Notes: a model not told the origin generated them from the letters alone. DNA of 64,000 nt from Mycobacterium sp. AZCC_0083 (GCF_014202335.1 NZ_JACHGP010000009.1:62001-126000), one strand, 5' to 3'; positions 16,491 through 24,952 are shown, numbered from the stretch's first letter. Made by a program: numbers and translations.

Positions 16491-17699
16491 TCACCGCAGC
16501 GCTTTGCGCAGTACGCCCACCAGGTCCCCGCGCTGGCCCACCCTCACGTCGTCGAGGTCCAACCACGACGCCATCGAGCGCAGTTCGCCCGCCAACGCGC
16601 TGGCGACGTATCCCGCGTCCTGCCCCGGCTCGGTGAACGCACCGACGACGTTCAACGCGCCGGACGCGCGCTCCGCCTTCAGGTCGACCCGGCCCACCAG
16701 CCGTCCATCGAGCAGGAACGGCCATACGTAGTAACCGAATTGACGTTTCGGCTGCGGCACGTAGATCTCGATTCGGTAGTGGAACCCGAACATGCGCTCG
16801 ACACGGGGCCGGAAGAAGATCAGCGGATCGAACGGGCATAGCAGCGCGGTGCCCCGATCCCGCCGCGGCACCGTCTGCCCCGCAGGCAGGTACGCAGGGG
16901 CCGCCCATCCGTCGACCTCGACCTCCTCGAGCTCACCGGACGCCACCAGCGCCGCGACCGCGGGCTTGCTCTGCTTCGGGTTCAGCCGGAAGTAATCGCG
17001 CAGGTCGGGCTCGGTTCCCACACCGAGAGCTCCAGCCGCACGCAGCACCAGCTCCCGCACCGCCTCGGCGTCGTCGACGTCACGCGCGAATACCTCCGGC
17101 GGAAGCACGCGCTCGCTGAGGTCGTAGTGCCGCGCGAAACCGACCCTCGTCGACGTCGTGAGCACGCCGGAGGACCACAGCGCCTCCGCCACCCACTTGG
17201 TGTCGCTGCGATCCCACCAGGGTCCCTTGCGCCCGCGCTGCTCGACTTCCAGATGCGCCTCGATCTGCCCGGCGGTCGACGGACCCAAGTCGGTCACCGC
17301 TGCGACGATGTCCTCGGCCAGCCTGCCGTTCTTCTTGACGATCTCCCTGCCCCAGCGCCCATGCTCGTACTCGCGCATCCGCCACCGCAGCAGCGGCCAG
17401 TCGTCGACCGACATCAGCGCAGCCTCGTGCGCCCAGTACTCGACCAGAAGTCGCGGTGACTTGGCGCTGTGGCTCCACGCCGCGCGCTCGAGGATCGTGC
17501 GGTCATAGGGGCCGAGGCGACTGAACACCGGCGCGTAGTGTGCGCGCACCGCGACAGACACCGAATCGAGCTGCAGTACCTGGAGTCGGGACAACAGCTT
17601 GCGCAGATGCGCCCGGGTCACAGGCCCCGTCGGCTTCGGCTCCGCGAATCCCTGTGCCGCCACCGCGACGCGGCGCGCGGCATCCGCCGAGAGCTTCAC
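16491..17699 (-). CDS. Winged-helix protein of the YcaQ/DUF1006 family
   Basis: The 402-aa protein matches the YcaQ family, whose E. coli and Streptomyces members (YcaQ, AlkX, AZL/HMCES-like clade) are DNA glycosylases unhooking interstrand crosslinks. Visible features are LQLDSVSVAVRAHYAPVFSR at the N-terminus with the QxD motif in LQLDS, SPRLLVEYWAHEAALM, and CPFDPLIFFRPRVERMFGF near the C-terminus. Its GTG start overlaps the dfrA stop by 4 bp (GTGA). Crosslink repair activity is inferred from the family. Confidence 0.8.
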   Translation of the reverse strand: MKLSADAARRVAVAAQGFAEPKPTGPVTRAHLRKLLSRLQVLQLDSVSVAVRAHYAPVFSRLGPYDRTILERAAWSHSAKSPRLLVEYWAHEAALMSVDDWPLLRWRMREYEHGRWGREIVKKNGRLAEDIVAAVTDLGPSTAGQIEAHLEVEQRGRKGPWWDRSDTKWVAEALWSSGVLTTSTRVGFARHYDLSERVLPPEVFARDVDDAEAVRELVLRAAGALGVGTEPDLRDYFRLNPKQSKPAVAALVASGELEEVEVDGWAAPAYLPAGQTVPRRDRGTALLCPFDPLIFFRPRVERMFGFHYRIEIYVPQPKRQFGYYVWPFLLDGRLVGRVDLKAERASGALNVVGAFTEPGQDAGYVASALAGELRSMASWLDLDDVRVGQRGDLVGVLRKALR

Positions 17700-18181
17700 G
17701 CCCGAAGGTACGTGTTGAACCGGTATCGCAGGCCGGACGTGCTGGTCAGCCAGTCGCCCGCGGTACCGACCCACGATTGGTCGAGGACGGGCGCCACCGC
17801 GTCGCCGTCCTCGCGAGGCAGGTCGATCTGCACCTCGGTGACCTCGCACCGGGTCGCGATCGGCAAGGCCAGCGCGTAGATCTGCTCGCCGCCGATCACC
17901 CAGCTCTCGCCGTCGGCCAAGACCCCGTCCAACCCGTCCACCACCACAGCTCCGTCTGCCACGTACTCAGCTTGCCGGGTGACTACGACATTTTTTCGTC
18001 CCGGCAGCGGCCGCACCTTCGCCGGCAGCGATTCCCAGGTCAATCTGCCCATGACGACGGTCTGTCCCATGGTCAGCTCCTTGAAGCGGGCCTGGTCCTC
18101 GGGCAGTCGCCATGGAATGCCGTTGTCGCGACCGATGACCCCCGAGGTGGACTGCGCCCAGATCAGGCCAACACTCACCAT
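17696..18181 (-). CDS. dfrA: Dihydrofolate reductase
   Basis: DHFR reduces dihydrofolate to tetrahydrofolate with NADPH and is the trimethoprim target. The 161-aa product begins MVSVGLIWAQSTSGVIGRDN and carries the active-site segment IPWRLPEDQARFK with the catalytic Asp, then VVMGRLTWESLP and VIGGEQIYALAL for NADPH binding. It lies 25 bp downstream of thyA, the normal mycobacterial pair in which DHFR regenerates the folate oxidised by ThyA. Confidence 0.96.
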   Translation of the reverse strand: MVSVGLIWAQSTSGVIGRDNGIPWRLPEDQARFKELTMGQTVVMGRLTWESLPAKVRPLPGRKNVVVTRQAEYVADGAVVVDGLDGVLADGESWVIGGEQIYALALPIATRCEVTEVQIDLPREDGDAVAPVLDQSWVGTAGDWLTSTSGLRYRFNTYLRA

Positions 18182-18206
18182 CGATGCTCGGCCCTGCAAG
18201 CAGGCC

Positions 18207-19007
18207 TCATACGGCCACAGGGGCCTTGATCGCCGGGTGCGGATCGTAGTTCTTGATCTCGATGTCCTCGTAGACGTAGTCGAAGATCGAATCACGTGGC
18301 GCGAGAACCAGTTCCGGGTACGGGCGCGGGTCGCGGCTGAGCTGCAGCTCGACCTGCTCGACGTGGTTGTCGTAGATGTGGCAGTCGCCACCGGTCCAGA
18401 CGAACTCGCCGACGCCCAGGCCGGCCTGCGCGGCCATCATGTGGGTCAGCAGTGCGTAGCTGGCGATGTTGAAGGGCACCCCGAGGAACAGGTCAGCGCT
18501 GCGCTGATACAGCTGACACGACAGCTTGCCGTCGGCGACGTAGAACTGGAAGAACGCGTGGCACGGCGGCAGCGCCATCTGCGGGATCTCGCCGACGTTC
18601 CAGGCCGAGACGATGTTGCGCCGCGAATCGGGATCGCTGCGCAGCAGTTCCAGCGCGGCACTGATCTGGTCGACGTGATCGCCGGACGGGGTGGGCCAGG
18701 ACCGCCACTGCACACCGTAGACCGGACCGAGATCGCCTGTGCTGCTTGCCCATTCGTCCCAGATGGTGACGCCGCGCTCCTGCAGCCAGCGCACGTTCGA
18801 CTCACCGCGCAGAAACCACAGAAGCTCATACACGACCGACTTGAGATGCACCTTCTTGGTGGTGATCAGCGGGAAGCCGGCGGCCAGGTCATAGCGCATC
18901 TGGTGGCCGAACAGGCTGCGAGCGCCAGTGCCGGTCCGATTCGACTTCGGTGTTCCGGTCTCGAGCACCAGTCGCAGGAGATCCTCGTAGGGAGTTGCGA
19001 TCGCCAC
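18207..19007 (-). CDS. thyA: Thymidylate synthase ThyA
   Basis: ThyA methylates dUMP to dTMP using methylenetetrahydrofolate. The 266-aa product has the active-site Cys in MALPPCHAFFQFYV near residue 146, the phosphate-binding RSADLFLGVPFNIASYALL, and the folate-binding EFVWTGGDCHIYDNH. The C-terminal AIKAPVAV ends like other ThyA proteins. It leads the thyA-dfrA-YcaQ-like operon. It matters here because thyX is missing from its usual place next to dapA. Confidence 0.97.
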   Translation of the reverse strand: MAIATPYEDLLRLVLETGTPKSNRTGTGARSLFGHQMRYDLAAGFPLITTKKVHLKSVVYELLWFLRGESNVRWLQERGVTIWDEWASSTGDLGPVYGVQWRSWPTPSGDHVDQISAALELLRSDPDSRRNIVSAWNVGEIPQMALPPCHAFFQFYVADGKLSCQLYQRSADLFLGVPFNIASYALLTHMMAAQAGLGVGEFVWTGGDCHIYDNHVEQVELQLSRDPRPYPELVLAPRDSIFDYVYEDIEIKNYDPHPAIKAPVAV

Positions 19008-19048
19008 GCGGTCAGCTTACGTCCAGAGCCAGGGAGTAAAACGGAGGC

Positions 19049-19789
19049 ATGCCGACGATCACCGACAGCATCACCACGCCCGATGGAACCTGTGCCGTCA
19101 CGCTCGCCACCCCGGAAGGCGACGGCCCCTGGCCAGGGGTGGTCATGTACCCGGACGCCGGCGGCAGGCGTCCGGTGTTCGACGAGATGGCCGAGAGGCT
19201 GGCCGGCCACGGCTACGCCGTGCTGGTGCCCGACATCTACTACCGCAGCGGCGACTGGGCGCCGTTCGACTTGAACACCGCCTTCAGCGATCCGGATGAA
19301 CGCAAGCGCCTGATGTCACTGATGGGCGGTATCACTCCGGACAAGATGGCGGCCGACGCAGCAGCCTTCTTCGACTACCTGGAATCCCGGCCCGAGGTCA
19401 GCGGCACTGCGTTCGGCACCACGGGGTACTGCATGGGTGGGCGCACCTCGTTGGTGGTGGCCGGTCGCGTTCCCGACCGGGTGGCGGCGGCGATGTCGTT
19501 CCACGGCGGCGGGCTCGCATCCGACGATCCGGGCAGCCCACACCTGCTGGCCGACCAGATTCGTGCCGCCGTGTACGTCGGCGGTGCCGAGAACGATGCG
19601 TCCTTCACCCCCGAGGCGGCCGAGACGCTGGACAAGGCGCTCACGGCGGCGGACGTCGAGCACACCATCGAGTGGTACGCCGCTGCGCACGGTTTCGCGG
19701 TTTCCGACCACCGCGCCGCCTACGACGCCGATGCCGCCGAGCGGCACTGGAAGGCGATGGAGAGCTTCTTCGGCGCGAAGCTCGGCTGA
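19049..19789 (+). CDS. Dienelactone hydrolase family protein
   Basis: The 246-aa alpha/beta hydrolase matches the dienelactone hydrolase family (Rv2765-like). The nucleophile is Cys in TTGYCMGGRTSL, with Asp in GGAENDASFTPEA and His in AAAHGFAVSDH completing the triad. Family members hydrolyse lactones or esters in the cytoplasm; the natural substrate is unknown. It is divergent from thyA and 47 bp upstream of a CitE-like gene on the same strand. Confidence 0.9.
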   Translation: MPTITDSITTPDGTCAVTLATPEGDGPWPGVVMYPDAGGRRPVFDEMAERLAGHGYAVLVPDIYYRSGDWAPFDLNTAFSDPDERKRLMSLMGGITPDKMAADAAAFFDYLESRPEVSGTAFGTTGYCMGGRTSLVVAGRVPDRVAAAMSFHGGGLASDDPGSPHLLADQIRAAVYVGGAENDASFTPEAAETLDKALTAADVEHTIEWYAAAHGFAVSDHRAAYDADAAERHWKAMESFFGAKLG

Positions 19790-19836
19790 CCTGCGTGGGC
19801 AGCCCGCTTTGCCTGACCGTGGGCCGGTAGGCGACC

Positions 19837-20763
19837 ATGAACGGCGTGTACGACCAGACCAGCGCCAACGAACCCGACCCCGGCGAACCGGGATTTCGCA
19901 TCGACCCGGTACTCGCCAGAAGCTGGCTGCTGGTCAACGGCGCCCAGTTCGATCGATTCGCCCCGGCCGCCCACTCTCGCGCCGACATCGTCGTACTCGA
20001 CATCGAGGATGCGGTCGCGCCGAAGGACAAGGCCGCCGCCCGCGACAACGTCACCCGATGGCTGGGCGCAGGCAACTCCGACTGGGTTCGGGTCAACGGC
20101 TTCGGCACCCAGTGGTGGGCCGACGACCTCGAATTGCTGTCCAACACCTCGGTCGGCGGGGTGATGCTGGCGATGGTCGAATCTGTCGACCACGTCACCG
20201 AGACCGCCAAGCGGCTGCCGAACGTGCCGATCGTCGCGTTGGTGGAGACCGCGCGCGGGCTGGAGCGCATCACCGAGATCGCCGCGACCAAGGGCACCTT
20301 CCGGCTCGCCTTCGGCATCGGCGACTTCCGCAGGGACACGGGCTTCGGCGACAACCCGGCCACCCTGGCCTACGCGCGCTCACGCTTCACCATCGCGGCC
20401 AAGGCGGCCCACCTGCCCAGCGCCATCGACGGGCCGACGGTCGGATCGAGCGCGTTGCGCCTCAGTGAGGCCACTGCGGTCTCCGCCGAATTCGGCATGA
20501 CCGGCAAGATCTGCCTGACCCCCGACCAGTGCTCCACCGTCAACGAGGGCCTGTCCCCGTCTCAGGACGAAATCAGTTGGGCCAAGGAGTTCTTCACCGA
20601 ATTTCAGCGCGACGGTGGCGAGATCCGCAACGGCTCAGACCTGCCGCGCATCGCCCGCGCCAACAAGATCCTCGATCTGGCCAAGGCGTACGGCATCCAC
20701 GAGTCGGAGTTCAGCGACGACCCGGATCACGTGCCCGCGCCGTCGGACACCTACCACTACTGA
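19837..20763 (+). CDS. HpcH/HpaI aldolase / CitE-like lyase
   Basis: The 308-aa TIM-barrel protein matches the citrate-lyase beta-like family. Signature parts are RSWLLVNGAQFDRFA, ADIVVLDIEDAVAPKDKAAAR (metal-binding Glu/Asp), the arginine in WVRVNGFGT, and VALVETARGLERI. Stand-alone mycobacterial CitE proteins act on acyl-CoA thioesters such as malyl- or citramalyl-CoA rather than in citrate lyase; which applies here is not clear. It is convergent with a membrane-protein gene, separated by a palindrome. Confidence 0.85.
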   Translation: MNGVYDQTSANEPDPGEPGFRIDPVLARSWLLVNGAQFDRFAPAAHSRADIVVLDIEDAVAPKDKAAARDNVTRWLGAGNSDWVRVNGFGTQWWADDLELLSNTSVGGVMLAMVESVDHVTETAKRLPNVPIVALVETARGLERITEIAATKGTFRLAFGIGDFRRDTGFGDNPATLAYARSRFTIAAKAAHLPSAIDGPTVGSSALRLSEATAVSAEFGMTGKICLTPDQCSTVNEGLSPSQDEISWAKEFFTEFQRDGGEIRNGSDLPRIARANKILDLAKAYGIHESEFSDDPDHVPAPSDTYHY

Positions 20764-20786
20764 TCGTCCAAGATCGGCCACCGAAT

Positions 20787-20832
20787 GTGAATCTAGCGAC
20801 GCCCCAGCGGCGTGTTGCGTCGTCAGATTCAC
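20787..20832. repeat. Stem-loop palindrome between convergent genes
   Basis: GTGAATCTAGCGACGC (20787-20802) pairs with GCGTCGTCAGATTCAC (20817-20832) with two mismatches, leaving a 14-base loop. It occupies the 80-bp gap between the ends of the CitE-like gene and the membrane-protein gene. There is no U tract, so it would be an unconventional, possibly bidirectional, terminator or a repeated intergenic element. It begins with the same CCGAATGTGA seen at 7123. Confidence 0.7.
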
Positions 20833-20843
20833 ACACGCGCCGT

Positions 20844-21305
20844 CTAGGCGGCTGAGTCGTCGCGGTGGCGGCTCAATGACCGCAGTGCACGCAGGATGCC
20901 CCGGCCGGCGTACAGCCCCGCCGCGATCGACGCCACGATCATGACGATGAACATCATCAGCCAGTTGGTCCGGCTGTGGCTGACGTTCCACCAGACGATG
21001 GTGAACAGGATCGCGCAGATGAACACGACGATGTCTCGCCAGTTGCCGCGGTAGCCCAGCGCCATCTCGCGCAGCGATTGGTTCTTGTCGACCATGGCGA
21101 TCAGACCGTCGATGCGGAGGTCGATGACGCGTTGCAGCTCGGCGCGCCGCTCGACCTGGTCGGCCGGGATGAGCGCGAGCAGTTCCATGTCCTGCTTGAT
21201 GATTCCCCGCATGTCGGGAGCACGCAGATTCCCGGCGGCGATGCCGAGCAGTGCACCTCCCGCAATCGGTGCGCCGGCCATGGCGAGTTCGGCGATACCT
21301 GGCAT
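20844..21305 (-). CDS. Small membrane protein of unknown function
   Basis: The 153-aa protein has a Gly/Ala-rich N-terminus, a helical region (KQDMELLALIPADQVERRAE), and two membrane helices near the C-terminus (about residues 91-108 IVVFICAILFTIVWW and 112-132 TNWLMMFIVMIVASIAAGL), followed by a basic tail. I do not recognise a named family. The long helical segment before the membrane pair suggests a scaffold or sensor rather than a transporter. It is followed on the other side by a small gene of unknown function. Confidence 0.7.
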   Translation of the reverse strand: MPGIAELAMAGAPIAGGALLGIAAGNLRAPDMRGIIKQDMELLALIPADQVERRAELQRVIDLRIDGLIAMVDKNQSLREMALGYRGNWRDIVVFICAILFTIVWWNVSHSRTNWLMMFIVMIVASIAAGLYAGRGILRALRSLSRHRDDSAA

Positions 21306-21341
21306 GCCTTGCTTTCTACAGCGTCGACTGCCGCAGTAGCG

Positions 21342-21650
21342 TTATTTCGCCCAGTCGGAGACGCGCGCCCACCTCGCTTCGTTGGCCGGATCGGGCGCCC
21401 ACTCGAGGGTCGCGAGAATGCTCTTGAGGTGCGTCGGCGGCTGCGGAGGGTCGCCCACGCGGTAGACGTCACCGACGCCGCTGTCGAACACCACCAGCAT
21501 GCGGGGCTGCACCTGCACGGCGGCGTGGTCGCCCGCTCCGTTCAGGGCGTCGTCGAAGAGTCCGTCCTTGCCGCCGATCTTCAACGGCACTGTCCCTTCC
21601 TCCTGGAAGTGCCAGTCGAGACGGTCAGACGGCCAGATGTGCACGCTCAT
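21342..21650 (-). CDS. Small hypothetical protein
   Basis: The 102-aa reading frame starts at the ATG giving MSVHIWPSDRLDWHFQEEG. It is rich in Trp, Asp and Pro, has no membrane segment and no motif I recognise. Codon use and high GC at third positions look like real coding. It lies between the small membrane protein gene (36 bp) and the flavodoxin-like gene on the same strand, so it may be co-transcribed with either. Function is unknown. Confidence 0.6.
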   Translation of the reverse strand: MSVHIWPSDRLDWHFQEEGTVPLKIGGKDGLFDDALNGAGDHAAVQVQPRMLVVFDSGVGDVYRVGDPPQPPTHLKSILATLEWAPDPANEARWARVSDWAK

Positions 21651-21680
21651 GGCGCTACTCAAAGGATCCTCAAATTCACA

Positions 21681-22136
21681 TCACTCCATCAACTGGGCAG
21701 CGAGCGTGGCGCCGAGATCCCAGCACGATTCCAGGTCGGCCTTCGTCGGCTTGCCCATCACCACCACATACGCCGCAGCCTTCACCCAGCCCAGCCCAGC
21801 GGTGATCCCGTCGACCGCCCGCTCGGCTCCCTCGGTGCCCTCGTTGCCGTGGAGGTACAGGCCGAAGGGTCGTCCCCGCGTCGCGTCCAGGCACGGGTAG
21901 TAGCAGACGTCGAACGCGTGCTTGAGCGCGCCGCTCATGTAGCCCAGATTGGCCGGCGTTCCGAGGAGATAGCCGTCCGCCTCCAGCATGTCGGTCGGCG
22001 AGACCACGAGCGCGGGCCGCCGAACGACGTCCACGCCAGTGATCTCGGGATCCGTGGCGCCAGCCACCACGGCCTCGAACATCTCCTGGCAGTGCGGTGA
22101 CGGCGTGTGGTGAACGATCAGCAACGTCTTGCTCAT
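21681..22136 (-). CDS. Flavodoxin-like NAD(P)H oxidoreductase (Rv2771c-like)
   Basis: The 151-aa protein has a flavodoxin fold: KTLLIVHHTPSPHCQEMFEAV corresponds to the FMN-phosphate loop, DGYLLGTPANLGYMSGALKHAFD to the second FMN-binding loop of the NADPH-dependent FMN reductase family, and GRPFGLYLHGNEGTEGA to the third. It probably binds FMN and reduces quinones or similar acceptors. It overlaps the next upstream gene by 4 bp (ATGA), part of the dapB operon as in other mycobacteria. Confidence 0.85.
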   Translation of the reverse strand: MSKTLLIVHHTPSPHCQEMFEAVVAGATDPEITGVDVVRRPALVVSPTDMLEADGYLLGTPANLGYMSGALKHAFDVCYYPCLDATRGRPFGLYLHGNEGTEGAERAVDGITAGLGWVKAAAYVVVMGKPTKADLESCWDLGATLAAQLME

Positions 22137-22600
22137 CGCGCCGCTCTTTCCATATCGACGGCCTTGCGCATCGTCTCGCGGGCCCGGCCGCGGTCCCCCG
22201 CGTAGTCGTAGGCGCGGGCGAGCCGGTACCAGCGACGCCAGTCGTCGGGTTCGTCCTCGACCTCGGCGCGCACCGTGTCGAACAGTTCGTCGGCGGCCTC
22301 GCGTTCGATCCGGCCGGACGGTCTGCGCGGCAGTGTGCTGGTGTCGAGTTCCATGCCTTCTTCGCGGGCGAGGCGGGCCAGCCGTTGGTGCGCGAAACCG
22401 GCTCGCAGCGTGGCGATCATGGCCCATAGCCCGACGATCGGCAGCAGGAAGATCGCCGCACCGAGTCCGATCGCCGCGGGACGCCCTGACGTGACGAGGA
22501 TGACGCCTGCCCGGCCGAGCATGACGAAGTAGACGACCAGCGCCACGCACATGAAGCCGATGAGCACCTGAATGCGCAGGGCCCGCGAGCCATCGCTCAT
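22133..22600 (-). CDS. Membrane protein with cytosolic helical tail (Rv2772c-like)
   Basis: The 155-aa protein has two N-terminal membrane helices (about residues 9-30 and 42-62) and a soluble C-terminal domain whose WRRWYRLARAYDYAGDRGRARETMRKA looks like a single TPR-type helical hairpin. It is a conserved mycobacterial neighbour of dapB with no assigned function. It overlaps both dapB upstream and the flavodoxin gene downstream by 4 bp, implying tightly coupled translation. Confidence 0.82.
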   Translation of the reverse strand: MSDGSRALRIQVLIGFMCVALVVYFVMLGRAGVILVTSGRPAAIGLGAAIFLLPIVGLWAMIATLRAGFAHQRLARLAREEGMELDTSTLPRRPSGRIEREAADELFDTVRAEVEDEPDDWRRWYRLARAYDYAGDRGRARETMRKAVDMERAAR

Positions 22601-23331
22601 AGGTCGAGCAGCGGTTCGATCCCCACCGTGAGGCCGGGCCGCTCGTGCACGTGCCGCACCCCGAGCAGCACACCCGGCACGAACGACGTGCGGTCCAGGC
22701 TGTCGTGGCGGATGGTCAGCGTCTCCCCTTGCGTACCGAACAGGATCTCCTGGTGCGCGACCAGTCCGGCCAGTCGGATCGAATGCACCGGGATGCCGTC
22801 GACGTCCGCCCCGCGCGCGCCTTCGAGACCAGTACTGGTGGCATCGGGATTGGGCGGCAAGCCCTTTCGTGCCTCGGCGATCATCCTGGCGGTCCGCGCG
22901 GCGGTACCCGACGGCGCGTCGGCCTTCTGCGGATGGTGCAGTTCGATGACTTCCACCGACTCGAAGAACCGGGCCGCCTGTTTGGCGAACTGCATCGACA
23001 GGACGGCGCCGATCGCGAAGTTGGGCGCGATCAGAACGGCGACGCCGGGCTTGGCGGCGAGCCACTGCTCGACCCGCGCGATGCGTTCGTCGGTGAAGCC
23101 GGTGGTGCCGACGACCGCGTGGATGCCCGCTTCGATGAGGAATTTCAGGTTGTTCATCACGACGTCGGGATGGGTGAAGTCGACGACGACCTCGGTCTGA
23201 GTGTCCGTGAACTGAGTCAGTGCGTCGCCTGCATCTACGCCCGCGGTGAACGTCAGATCATCTGCCGCGTTGACGGCGTCGACGATCGTCGCCCCGACCT
23301 TGCCCTTGGCGCCAAGCACTCCCACTCGCAT
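22597..23331 (-). CDS. dapB: 4-hydroxy-tetrahydrodipicolinate reductase
   Basis: DapB reduces the DapA product with NAD(P)H in diaminopimelate and lysine synthesis. The 244-aa product starts MRVGVLGAKGKVGATIVDAV (Rossmann loop), contains VVVDFTHPDVVMNNL and VGTTGF, and the substrate-binding motif ELHHPQKADAPSGTA with catalytic His and Lys. The ATG at 23331 is the family start; further upstream codons would run into the promoter region shared with the HNH gene. Confidence 0.96.
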   Translation of the reverse strand: MRVGVLGAKGKVGATIVDAVNAADDLTFTAGVDAGDALTQFTDTQTEVVVDFTHPDVVMNNLKFLIEAGIHAVVGTTGFTDERIARVEQWLAAKPGVAVLIAPNFAIGAVLSMQFAKQAARFFESVEVIELHHPQKADAPSGTAARTARMIAEARKGLPPNPDATSTGLEGARGADVDGIPVHSIRLAGLVAHQEILFGTQGETLTIRHDSLDRTSFVPGVLLGVRHVHERPGLTVGIEPLLDL

Positions 23332-23435
23332 GAGTGGCAGCGTAGTCGGCAAGACGGCGGTAACGTTCGCGTCCTCTCCTGCCCTCTTCAAACCTCTTGT
23401 GTCACTTTGGTTTCTGGTGTCACAATCGGGAGAAT

Positions 23436-23458
23436 TTGTCGGTGGTTCGAACTAGTGT
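23436..23458 (+). promoter_or_regulatory. PafBC-type DNA-damage promoter of the HNH gene
   Basis: TTGTCGGTG, eight bases, TAGTGT matches the RecA-NDp motif tTGTCRgtg-N8-TAnnnT exactly. The -10 hexamer ends seven bases before the ATG at 23465, so transcription would begin at or next to the start codon and give a leaderless mRNA. A LexA box overlaps the spacer and -10. Confidence 0.8.
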
Positions 23459-23462
23459 TCGA
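23447..23462. promoter_or_regulatory. Perfect LexA SOS box overlapping the HNH gene promoter
   Basis: TCGAAC-TAGT-GTTCGA is a perfect 16-bp match to the mycobacterial LexA consensus TCGAAC-N4-GTTCGA. It covers the -10 element of the PafBC-type promoter and ends two bases before the ATG, an ideal position for repression. Confidence 0.92.
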
Positions 23463-23464
23463 GT

Positions 23465-24874
23465 ATGGCCCCGGATGCGGCATCGATCAGCGCAGCGTAC
23501 GACGCGCTCGACGCCGCCTACGACACCGTGGCCGCCCTGACCTACGACACCCTCGACATCAAGGACACCCTGGGCTGTCTATCGCGCCTCGAACGCCTGC
23601 GGCGGCGTATGCCTGCCACCGAACACCACCTGCTCGCCCACGCCCAAACCCTGACCACCCCCACGGCGATCGGGGCGAAGAGCTGGGCCGACGTGCTCGC
23701 CATCCGCCTGCGGATCAGCGGCACCGAGGCCACCCGACGGGTCAAGGAAGCCGAAGACCTCGGCCCCCGCACCGCACTCACCGGAGCGCCCCTGCCACCT
23801 CGGTTGCCCGAGACCGCCGCCGCCCAAGCCCGCGGCGACATCAACACCGAACACGTCGCCATCATCCGCAAGTGCCTCAAAAAGGCCGCGAAATACATCG
23901 ACACCGCCGCCCGCGCAGAGATCGACCACGACCTGGCGCGCGCCGCCGCCACCAACAGCCCCGAAACCCTGCGCGACGCCGCCAAACTGCTGGTCTACCT
24001 GTTCAACCAAGACGGCGACCTCCCCGACGACGAACACCGCGCCCGCCGCCGCGAACTGAAACTGGGCCGCCAAGACGCCGACGGCCTGACCCAGATCAGC
24101 GGCCGGCTGACTCCGGAACTAGCCGCCACCATCCAAGCCCTGTTCGCCAAACTCGGCGCCCCCGGCATGTGCAACCCCCACGACGAAACACCCACCATCG
24201 ACGGCGAACCCGGCGACGACACCATCGACCGCGACGACCGCACCCTCGGCCAACGCCAACACGACGCCCTCACCGCGATCTGCCGCAACACCCTGTCGTC
24301 GGGGGAACTCGGCCAGCACAACGGCCTGCCCGTCACCGTGGTGGTGTCGACCACCCTGCAAGACCTGCACGCCGCCGCCGGTGTCGCGGTCACCGGCAGC
24401 GGATCACTGCTCCCCATCAGTGATCTGATCCGGATGGCATCGCATGCCCATCACTATCTGGTGATCTACGACAAGCACACCCGCGAACCGCTCTACCTGG
24501 GCCGCACCAAGCGCATCGCCAGTCCCGGGCAACGGCTCGTGTTGTTCAACCGGGATCGCGGCTGCACCAGGCCCGGCTGCACCGCACCCTTCGATCACTC
24601 CCAGGCTCATCACGCCGCCCAAGACTTCGGAAAAGGCGGACAAACCAACATCACCGACCTCGGCCTGGCCTGCGGCCCCGACAACCGCCTCGTCAAAGAC
24701 AACGGGTGGACCACCCAAATCCGCAGCGACGGCCGCATCGAATGGATCCCACCACCACTGCTCGACACCGGCCAAGACCGGATCAACCACCACCACCACC
24801 CCGACGAACTCCTACGCCCGCCCGACGAGCAACCGCCAGAAGACCGGGATGAAGACCACCCACCCGCAGCCTGA
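23465..24874 (+). CDS. DUF222 / HNH endonuclease domain protein (13E12 repeat family)
   Basis: The 469-aa protein has the helical DUF222 domain (about residues 30-330, with LSRLERLRRRMPATEHHLLA and RISGTEATRRVKEAE) and a C-terminal HNH-type segment CTRPGCTAPFDHSQAHH with NITDLGLACGPDNRLV (about 365-405), which holds the zinc/metal residues. The C-terminus is Pro/Asp rich. These 13E12 REP proteins are multicopy in mycobacteria and several are SOS induced in M. tuberculosis; their target is unknown. Leaderless, damage-induced expression is predicted from the promoter. Confidence 0.9.
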   Translation: MAPDAASISAAYDALDAAYDTVAALTYDTLDIKDTLGCLSRLERLRRRMPATEHHLLAHAQTLTTPTAIGAKSWADVLAIRLRISGTEATRRVKEAEDLGPRTALTGAPLPPRLPETAAAQARGDINTEHVAIIRKCLKKAAKYIDTAARAEIDHDLARAAATNSPETLRDAAKLLVYLFNQDGDLPDDEHRARRRELKLGRQDADGLTQISGRLTPELAATIQALFAKLGAPGMCNPHDETPTIDGEPGDDTIDRDDRTLGQRQHDALTAICRNTLSSGELGQHNGLPVTVVVSTTLQDLHAAAGVAVTGSGSLLPISDLIRMASHAHHYLVIYDKHTREPLYLGRTKRIASPGQRLVLFNRDRGCTRPGCTAPFDHSQAHHAAQDFGKGGQTNITDLGLACGPDNRLVKDNGWTTQIRSDGRIEWIPPPLLDTGQDRINHHHHPDELLRPPDEQPPEDRDEDHPPAA

Positions 24875-24952
24875 AAATGCACGCGGTGGTGGGAGTGCGG
24901 CCAGTGTCGCGATTCCCCGCGTCTGGCGTCGGGGTCGCCATAACATCAGCCC

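Noticed and set aside
17696..18391. A longer dihydrofolate reductase starting at 18391
   Set aside because: The extra 70 residues are out-of-frame thyA sequence; the family start is the ATG at 18181.
22136..22673. A 330-aa version of the flavodoxin-like protein
   Set aside because: Its first 179 residues are Arg-rich sequence out of frame with the Rv2772c-like and dapB genes; the ATG at 22136 gives the family start.
24780..24815. CACCACC microsatellite near the end of the HNH gene
   Set aside because: It encodes a short His run inside the real reading frame and is not a separate element.
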